The notes under the pieces are model-generated. The model saw only the letters and a list, made by a program, of their open reading frames with translations. It searched no databases and had not been told where the DNA came from. A DNA stretch of 64,000 bases from Adiantum capillus-veneris (lineage: Eukaryota; Streptophyta; Polypodiopsida; Polypodiales; Pteridaceae), in NCBI GenBank assembly GCA_014529385.2, contig CM043943.1:160098247-160162246 (forward strand). The letters are read 5' to 3'. Position 1 is the stretch's first letter; every line of letters begins with the position of its first letter. This document shows positions 56,935-64,000 of the stretch, piece after piece. A program made the translations under genes and the position numbers.

Positions 56935-58361
56935 AGACATCCTACGCGTAGGATGTCTGTATGCTCAGAATTTAACAAAATTTGGTCCAAAGACTCACCT
57001 TAAGTCCAGCAACACAATGGTATGCTCAGAATTTCTTTTGGGCCTAAAAATGGCCTTGAGACATCCTACGCGTAGAATGTCTCAAGGCCATGAAACATCC
57101 TACGCGTAGAATGTCTTTTTGCTCAGAATGACTTGAAATTTTCACCCCAGATTCTCCTTGATGTGCTGATCCCAGTGGTGTGCTCATAGGTTGGTTTGGA
57201 GTCCTAAATCAAGCTGGAGACATCCTACGCGTAGGATGTCTTTTTGCTCTGTTTCAGCTCAAACTTGCACTGTAGCTTCCCCTTGATGTGCTTAACTCAC
57301 TGCTATTTTTACTTTTTGATTCTGACACCTATAGGTTGGTCAAATGCTCAAGAATCTGTTCCAAAATCCTGATGTCTGTTCTAATGAATTCTCAAGTCAA
57401 ATCAACTCCAAATTGGACCAAAATTGACTAGGAGGCTTGCCTAAGGCTATACAACACCTTGCTATGTCCACAGTTTGAATTTGGCCTCTAAATCATGCCT
57501 TAAACATCCTACGCGTAAGATGTCTAACTGCTCAGAATTGCCCCAAATTTGAACCACAGACTCTCCTTAAGGTGCTGATCACTGTGGTATGCTCAGAATT
57601 TTGTTTAGAGTCCAAAATCACAAAGAAAACATCCTACGCGTAGGATGTCTTTTTGGCCTGTTTGACCTCAGACTTGTCCCACATCTTCCCCTTGATGTCA
57701 GTAACCCAGTGGTATGCTTAGATTTTGGTTTGGATTTCAAAAGTCCCAAATTTAGCTATTCTTGCCTTTTGTCTGTCCAAAAACGCTAAAGTCTGTTCAA
57801 TCTTCCTTTCAATGACCCAAATGAGATGAAATTGATCACATGCACTCAATACAACATTTATAACATGCCTATGGAGTCATCCTATGGTTTGGTCTCAAAA
57901 TTAGGCCTTGGACACAATTTGGGTAGGATGTCTGGCAATTCTCGTCTTTTGACTTTGATCTGTCGAAATTTGGTCAAATTTCCACTTTCCAGGTGAAAAT
58001 AGGGTAAAACCTACCTTCTAAACACACTGGTAACCTCATAATTTTAAAAAAATGCCCAGATCGCCCTGATGTCTACTGCTGATTTTTTGAGACTGAAGTG
58101 TCCCTGATGCTTCCTTATGCTCTCACCAAGTGCAAGTATGCTTCAAAATTGCAAAAAAATGCAAAAATCACTCAATTAAGCCTTTGCTGAAATTTTACGT
58201 TTTCTGACTCCGCCTTTTGGCTTTTGGTCAACAAAAATAGGGAAAAACATCCAAGTCAATATGAAAATAGGGTAAAACCTACCCTCTGAACCCACTGGTG
58301 CAGTCAGAATTTTCAAATTTGGTCTCCAGAACCCCCTTGAGACATCCTACGCGTAGGATGT
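56935..58361. repeat. Array of seven ACGCGT-centred palindromes
   Basis: The 20-bp self-complementary word ACATCCTACGCGTAGGATGT, or a 1-2 base variant, starts at 56,937, 57,061, 57,095, 57,220, 57,504, 57,629 and 58,342. Copies at 56,937 and 57,220 extend to 24-bp perfect palindromes. Several are spaced 124-125 bp, within a degenerate tandem repeat that also carries a word like TCCTTGATGTGCTGATC and CAGTGGTATGCTCAGAATT. Confidence 0.95.
57050..57091. repeat. 42-bp near-perfect palindrome
   Basis: ATGGCCTTGAG and CTCAAGGCCAT flank the 20-bp core. The whole 42 bases pair with themselves apart from one position pair. Confidence 0.95.
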
Positions 58362-58876
58362 CTATGTTTATAGAATTGCAGGTTTTCTTCACAGAATCCT
58401 TGCAAATGCTGTTTTATATGCACAACATCAGTCAGTCATACAAAAATATCCACAAAAGCTTGTTTAATGCATTTTTACCCTCAACAGCACACTTTTCTGT
58501 GATTTCAAATGCAATCAAGCACTTTAGCAAATAATTCAGTGCTGAATAGCTCTAGATCAGAATCGGATCACTTACCTAAAGCTACTCCTACAAATCATAT
58601 GGGGTTTTGCATCTACGAGTAGAAAAACGCTTCACTGCCACACACGGACTAGTAAACGCTTTTATCACCTCACAAATCACTCGACCACCAACAACTACTC
58701 TAATCCACAGATCCTAACTAAACCTATCTAGTCGTAGACCCTCGGCAAGACACACGCTTCTTGGCTATCCACTTGATCGCGGAATATCCTCTTCCGGATC
58801 CACTTAAGAAAAACGCTTTCTTTAGCCGAAACTAAATCAAGCAACCATCACACAAGTGTTAGTAGGAAACCTACTT

Positions 58877-59008
58877 AGGTCAACTAAACCACAATCAAGA
58901 ACCTCACTCAAGAAGGCCAACTAAACCACAATCAAGAACCTCACTCAGGAAGGCCAACTAAACACTCAGGAAGGCCAACTAAACCACAATCAAGAACCTC
59001 ACTGCTCT
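58877..59008. repeat. 37-bp tandem repeat in/near the LTR
   Basis: Units starting AGGYCAACTAAACCACAATC at 58,877, 58,914 and 58,951, then a shortened spacing to 58,972. The homologous LTR at 43.1-43.2 kb has a single unit before homology ends. Confidence 0.85.
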
Positions 59009-59774
59009 CAACTACACCACCTAGCCACATACACACATACGGAAGGTAACTCACCTAATCATGCCAAATTCGTACAAAACTTAAGGAACACCATCCGCTC
59101 ACTAGGATATACCTGTCCCTAAGCTTCTACACTCAAAACCCTCACTCTAAACCCGTCTGCAGAAAACGCGTAGGATGACAGAGCTGAATTTTGAAAGTGC
59201 CCGAAACTGAAATTTATGAGTACCTATGCGTAGCTTATGTCGCCAAGATTCTATAGACTACTAGCACGCAAAAAACAGACATCGTTTGATACACTTACGG
59301 CCACAAATAGCTCGTAGATGCATCGGCGTGTGCGCTTCGTCTCGCGTGGAATGCTTGGCATTGTCGCGTAGCTCTCCTCGAGCCTACAGCAATGGTGCAG
59401 TTGGATCTCCAATGTGTTGAGCGAGCCGGGCGTAGCGAGAGGATGAAGCTCACGCTCGCTCTCTTTCTCTCTCACACACAGTAGACGGCAGTGCTAAGTT
59501 TTGATTATGATTAAAGTCCTTCCTTTTACAAAATGACCTAGGTACCTTATATACTAAGGCTACCTTAGGTTTAACCAAAAATGGGGTTGAAAGGGTCAAA
59601 TGGTTTTGTATTTACAATCTGGAAGTGCCATTGCACCCCAGCTTCTGAAACTAGAATAACTACTCATTACAAATGATGTTTATAGCCATAATCCGCAGCA
59701 TTTCATAACTCGCAAACGATAAAACTTCGGTACGAAACTTGAGTTATGTTGTGTTGTTGACCCAACGGTCAACA
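58961..59774 (-). repeat. 5' LTR of the palindrome/helicase family (814 bp), unoccupied chromovirus target
   Basis: Continuous reverse-complement match to 33,559-33,998 plus 42,825-43,198. The chromovirus target site here is intact: CGAGACGAAGCGC on the minus strand near 59,333-59,345. The LTR begins TGTTGACC at 59,774. Its 3' limit is uncertain. Confidence 0.85.
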
Positions 59775-60797
59775 ATGCCACATGCCTTCAATGCAAAAGC
59801 ATAGGTGATCACATTTGTTGAAGACCACTTATTATGTTGGGAACACACCCTGCAATGATTACAATCTCAGAGACTTCATGTCAAACACGAAGAGTATTGA
59901 GGACTTTGTGTTTTCAAAAGTGTATTGCACTTTAAGTACATGTGAATTGAAGCATTGCTAAGCATGACACAATCTTGACTTTTGTTTTCCCAGATCAACA
60001 ACTCGCATGATGCCACATGTCTTCAAAGAGCAAGCATGGTTGATTGGATTTGGAGAAAAACTTCTCACCTTTGCATTTGGTGAAACATTTTTAATAGTAT
60101 GGATCTTCCTTTACTTCCCCATGTTGTGGACGTTGCTTGGGGATTGGGATAATACATGGTGCCACATGCCTTCATAATGCAAGCTTTGATAGTCGCATTT
60201 CGAAAGAAGCCCTTTCTCCACATCACTGAAAACAACTCGTATCTCTACCCATCTTGGACATTCCTACACTAAGTGCATTCTCAGAGACCACATGCGAGGT
60301 AGGTAGCTCTTCATGAACTCGTTCACTCATATGTATGCCACAAAGTATAGATGAACCTAGATGAGTGTCTTGCATCTTGCCTCATGCCTTCATTCGGGAA
60401 AGTTTGAGGTCATTTTTTCGCCTTGTTAGAAATGGTAGAGAGAGAAAATTATTTTCATGTTTGAAAATGTGAACAAGAAATTTAAAAACCCAAAATTGGG
60501 GTTCAAAAAACTCCACCTTTTTACTTGGTGCACTTGATGTCACTTTCGGGGACCCCAAATGTAGTGTTGTTTTCAAATCTCTTGGGAATGCCTCCCTTTC
60601 CCAAAAATTATCTCTCTCAATGAATTGTTTTTCTCTTTTGGTCCAAATTTCAAATTTCCCTTTCTCTACACCTTTCTTTGAACTATATCCAACCCATCAT
60701 CTTCCCCATATCCAAGCTTTGACCATGAATCTTGCTAAGAGAGGTATCTATCATCTCCATGTTGAGGTGGAAAATGAATATTCCACTCTCCGAAAAG
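59775..60797. repeat. Degenerate ~170-230 bp repeats with TGCCACATGYCTTCA
   Basis: The word TGCCACATGCCTTCA occurs at about 59,776, 60,013 (one change) and 60,161. A reduced form occurs at about 60,381. Each is followed by a T/G-rich GATYR.ATTT segment. No gene is recognised. It may be the flank or leader of another element. Confidence 0.5.
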
Positions 60798-61126
60798 TGA
60801 TGGGAATGGGATCATTCTAGCTAGGGTGGATGAAAGAGAAACATGGTGCACACAAGTGAATGTGTGTTGGCTAGATTATCACTCAAGAGATTTAGGTCCC
60901 AAGATCAATTAACTTGGACTCATAAACACGATCTTGAGTATTTGCTAAGCCATCACAAGCTCACCATAAACAAGGGAGATGTAATGCAAAATAGACTTGT
61001 GTTTATTCACTCATAAAAAGAGCTTTAAGTAGCTCTATAGCCTTGCACCACTGCATGTGGGATAATTCCACCTTTCCTCTCCTTGACTCATTCTCTAGGG
61101 CACTAGGACAAAGCTCACACCTTACA
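60798..61126 (-). repeat. 3' LTR (329 bp) with polypurine tract
   Basis: On the minus strand, CTCAAGGGGAGGAT (61,140-61,127) precedes TGTAAGGTGTGAGC, and the LTR ends CCCATTCCCATCA at 60,798. The last ~240 bp match 23,866-24,104 in inverse orientation, where a primer site follows. Confidence 0.75.
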
Positions 61127-62099
61127 ATCCTCCCCTTGAGGTTTAGACTAGGAAGATACAGTGAAGGTTCTTTATCCACTAAGGAAGACATATGGTATCC
61201 ACTAAGGATGTTAATACAAGAGGCATCCTCCCCTTGAACTTTGGAGGCTACAACTTGATGAAGAAAGACAACACTCCAATCCAAGAGCATAGACAACATA
61301 CATCTCCAATCTAGGAGACAAACAACATAACACTCCAATCCAGGAGCAAAAGACAACACTCTAATCCAAGAGCAAAATTATGAAAAGTGTCTGCTTCGCT
61401 CTAATCCAAGAGCACCTTCATCTTCTTCAATGCTTTGTCTTCAACTGCTTCATGGTCTTTGTCTTCACATCCTCCTCTCGAACAAGTACTTCTTTTCCCC
61501 CTTTGGTTGTGCAATCAGACTATATTGGAAAAACAAGTGCAATGCAAAAGACTGATGTAAAAGAATTGCTTATGTGGATGCTAATGATGTTGTTGCCGAT
61601 TTTCCCTCCCCATTTTCTCTCCTTGACTTGAAGCTCTTCCTACAACGCTTGGTCTTCTTCATCTTCATGGCACGCTCGATGTGAAAATTTCTTGAATGCT
61701 TTGGGAGAAAACCTTTAAACTTTGTGAAGCTCCTCTTCACCAGGGTGCAGCCCCTCTTCACAATAGTTGCCTTTGGTTGATTTATTGGATGCATGGATGC
61801 TAGTGAAATGGGTGAAATTGGGGGTCTTACAAGCTGAAGAGACTCTCTTCAAGGCAATGTCTACCACCCAATGTAATTCACAGTATGCAAACCTTTAATG
61901 CAACAATGCAAAATGTAAATTACAATGGGTTAAGTGAGCTTGTAGTCTTTGGAGAAAGAGACTCATGTGAAACTCGGTGTTCACCGGGGGGCCTTGGTGT
62001 TATCTTTGTTTCTTTTTGCCTGTGACAAAGGCTTCCAAGGAGTGGCCCTCTCAGTACACGGGAATGGACCCTCTGCAAAGGCTTTGAACACGTAGGACT
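61127..62099. other. Interior relic with short tandem repeats
   Basis: At 61,267-61,412 a 28-40 bp word, CACTCYAATCCAAGAGCA, is repeated five times with variable spacing. No gene is recognised in the rest. Confidence 0.5.
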
Positions 62100-62291
62100 T
62101 GAAGAAGTACGAGCGGAAGTGCGACGCGAGAGAGAGTGCGAGAAGAAGAGCACGACGATATGGTGAACTCGCTCTACTGTAATGTGTAGAGCATAGTGAG
62201 TTCTTATTAGGTTTTTACAAAAGAATATGGGTACATACCTGGCGGCCTGCCCACTTACCTGGGCGACCACATTGGGCTTTATACTCCAATA
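62100..62291 (-). repeat. 3' LTR of the 192-bp-LTR copia family
   Basis: 192 bp, matching 25,069-25,260 in inverse orientation. On the minus strand it is preceded by a CTTTAAGTGGGAGGT polypurine tract at about 62,306-62,292. The first bases TA replace the expected TG. Confidence 0.85.
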
Positions 62292-62482
62292 ACCTCCCAC
62301 TTAAAGTCCAATATGGTACTTTAAGTGTGAGAGAAGCTACTATACAAGCTAATATACAAGAGATGTAGAGAAGTGATGTACTACCCTACACCTAACTGCT
62401 TGCGAAAATGCACAAAGCTCTCTGAGGGAAGTCCTTTTGTAAGTAGATCAGTAGGATTTTCTGTGGTGTGAACTTTGACAAG

Positions 62483-64000
62483 CTAAAGTTGCTTATCCTC
62501 GAGCATTTCCCTGATGAAATGATACTTCACATCCACATGCTTTGTCTTTGAGTGATAAACTGGATTGCGAGCCAATTGTATAGCACTTTGACTATCACAA
62601 TATAACACAGGCATCTCTTCTTTGATTCCCAAATCTGTTACTAGTCGATTTAGCCAAATTGATTCTTTGTATGCCTCTGATGCTGCAACATATTCAGCCT
62701 CTGTAGTAGACTGAGTAACACAATCTTGTAATCTAGAACGCCATGATACTGCTCCACCAGCCAATGTAAAGACATACCCTGACGTAGACTTTCGGTTTTC
62801 TAAGTCACCTGCATAATCTGAGTCTGTAAAACCCTTTACACTTAGCTCCTGACTCCCATAGCATATACGCATACTCTTTGTAGCTTTCAGGTATCTCAAT
62901 ATTCCTTTCACTGCCTCCCAATGTTTCTTGCTTGGGTTTGACATGTATCGACTTACTACTCCCACTGCAAATGCAATGTCTGGGCGAGTAGCAATCATTG
63001 CATACATCAAACTACCCACTGCAGACGCATATGGAATCTTATCCATTTCAGCCTGTTCTTCCTCAGACACAGGACAATTTTGTTTGCTAAGTTTCACATA
63101 TGGTGGCAATGGAACACTCAATGCCTTTCCCTTCTCCATATTGAAACATTGCAAAACCTTGTCAATATACTCTGTTTGAGATAACCAAATCAACTCCTTT
63201 GATCTCTCTCTCTCAATGCACATACCAAGTATATGACTTGCCTCACCCATGTCTTGCATGTCAAATGATTTTGCCATCTTTGACTTCAAAGCTGAAATTT
63301 CTTCCAGGTGCTTGCCAGCAATCAACATGTCATCCACATACAAAATAATGATCAGCCAACTGCCATCCTTAGCCTTCTTTGTATATAGACAGTGATCGAA
63401 CTCACCACGTTTGTAGCCTTGAGAAAGCATAAACTTGTGGAACTTATGGTACCATGCCCTCGGTGATTGTTTTAAGCCATAAAGACTCTGGCATACCAAA
63501 TCTTCCTTGCCTTTCTCAACAAACCCTTCTGGCTGCTGCATGTAAATTTCCACATCTAAATCACCATGCAAGAACGCTGTCTTGACATCCATTTGGTGCA
63601 ACACCAAATCTAATATGGCAACCAATGCAAGAAAGCATCTCAATGTGGTCATCTTGACCACCAGAGAGAAGACTTCATCAAAGTCAATGCCTTGTTCTTG
63701 CTTAAAGCCCTTGGCAACAAGCCTTGCTTTGTACTTTGGCTGACTATCATGAGCGGTGATCTTATACCTGTAAACCCATTTACAAGGTAGAGCCTTTTTG
63801 CCCTGTGGTAATTTAGCTAGCTTCCATGTCTGGTTTCTATGCAGAGCTGTCATCTCTGACTGCATGGCCAATTGCCAATTCCCGGAGTCCTTCATTTGGA
63901 CTGCTTCCTTGTAACATGAAGGCTCATTGCAATCAGTCAACATGACATAGTTCATAGATGGAACAAACCTATCAGGAGGTCACGTGATACGTCCAGATCT
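62483..64000 (-). pseudogene. Copia RT and RNase H (3' half of pol), running off the window
   Basis: A 490-codon open frame. RT: NQTWKLAKLPQGKKALPCKW, KARLVAKGFKQEQGIDFDE, HQMDVKTAFLHGDLDVEIYM, SLYGLKQSPRAWY and IILYVDDMLIAG with both catalytic Asp. RNase H: GFTDSDYAGDLENRKSTSGY, STTEAEYVAASEA, VLYCDSQSAIQLARNP and HVDVKYHFIRE; all expected acidic residues are present. Just upstream of the first Met, at 63,980-63,982, a TGA replaces the codon expected between RIT and PPDRFVP (linker R-x-x-R-P-P-x-R). The rest of pol lies beyond 64,000. The LTR at 62.1-62.3 kb links it to the family whose gag-integrase half is at 25.1-28.0 kb. Confidence 0.9.

Larger units (their letters stand above)
54565..59774 (-). 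mobile_element. 5' portion of a gag-only Ty3-like element with a palindrome-rich leader
   Basis: From its 5' LTR at 59,774-58,961, through a 2.4-kb leader with seven 20-bp palindromes, to gag ending at 54,565. No 3' LTR of this family lies below 54,565; the 3' end of the family is instead visible at 33.0-33.6 kb (with the helicase fragment). The copy is therefore truncated, or its end is unrecognisable. Confidence 0.7.

Noticed and set aside
56935-58361. CRISPR-like array
   Set aside because: Repeats are dispersed, variable in spacing and palindromic, with no cas genes, in a eukaryotic retrotransposon leader.
61003-61359. 118-codon minus ORF as a gene
   Set aside because: It covers a tandem repeat, a polypurine tract and the start of an LTR.

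Overview
The window looks like nuclear DNA of a land plant with a large, repeat-rich genome. I see one convincing host gene: an intronless ANTH-domain (AP180/CALM-type) clathrin-assembly protein at 45147-46184 (+). Almost everything else is LTR retrotransposons in several states of decay, small inverted-repeat DNA transposons and microsatellites. The plant assignment rests on Tat-, chromovirus- and Tork-type elements, initiator-Met primer sites and the ANTH gene. The low gene density and a Ty3 element with a fungus-like reverse transcriptase make a fern, lycophyte or gymnosperm seem more likely than a flowering plant, but that is a weak inference.

Layout. 1-13.8 kb holds old relics. A minus-strand Tat-lineage Ty3 pol (2.3-5.4 kb) is flanked by two ~0.83-kb direct repeats. 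A minus-strand copia relic (7.4-10.4 kb) carries a 458-bp inverted-repeat transposon. A rearranged Ty3 fragment lies at 12.6-13.7 kb. 13,806-23,813 is a young, nearly complete Ty3 element with two 1,997-bp LTRs, a gag/stop/protease/pol organisation, and a pair of paralogous small ORFs inside each LTR. 23.8-28.0 kb is an LTR fragment followed by the 5' half of a copia element with 192-bp LTRs. 28.7-31.2 kb is a 2.5-kb gag-only copia-like element, disrupted by a small hAT-like element.

31.2-43.2 kb is a nest. An older LTR element, carrying a captured DEAD-box helicase fragment just before its 3' LTR, was split by an almost intact chromovirus (33,999-42,819; 1,549-codon gag-pol ORF). The unoccupied version of the same target sequence is present in inverted orientation near 59.3 kb, so the insertion point and 5-bp target duplication can be read directly. 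43.2-46.7 kb is the gene neighbourhood. 46.7-49 kb is a second gag-only copia-like element. 49-54.5 kb is non-coding relic DNA with tandem repeats. 54.5-59.8 kb (minus) is another copy of the split family: a 5' LTR, a leader with seven copies of a 20-bp palindrome, and a 643-codon gag frame broken by only two stops. 59.8-64 kb contains further LTRs and the 3' half of the 192-bp-LTR copia family (minus strand).

The most unusual signals are: (1) two tandem, protein-level-conserved mini-ORFs in the LTR of the 13.8-23.8 kb element; (2) the fungus-like character of that element's pol; (3) the palindrome array in the leader of the gag-only element; and (4) the helicase fragment captured by the same family. 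All identities were judged by eye from the sequence; no searches were run.
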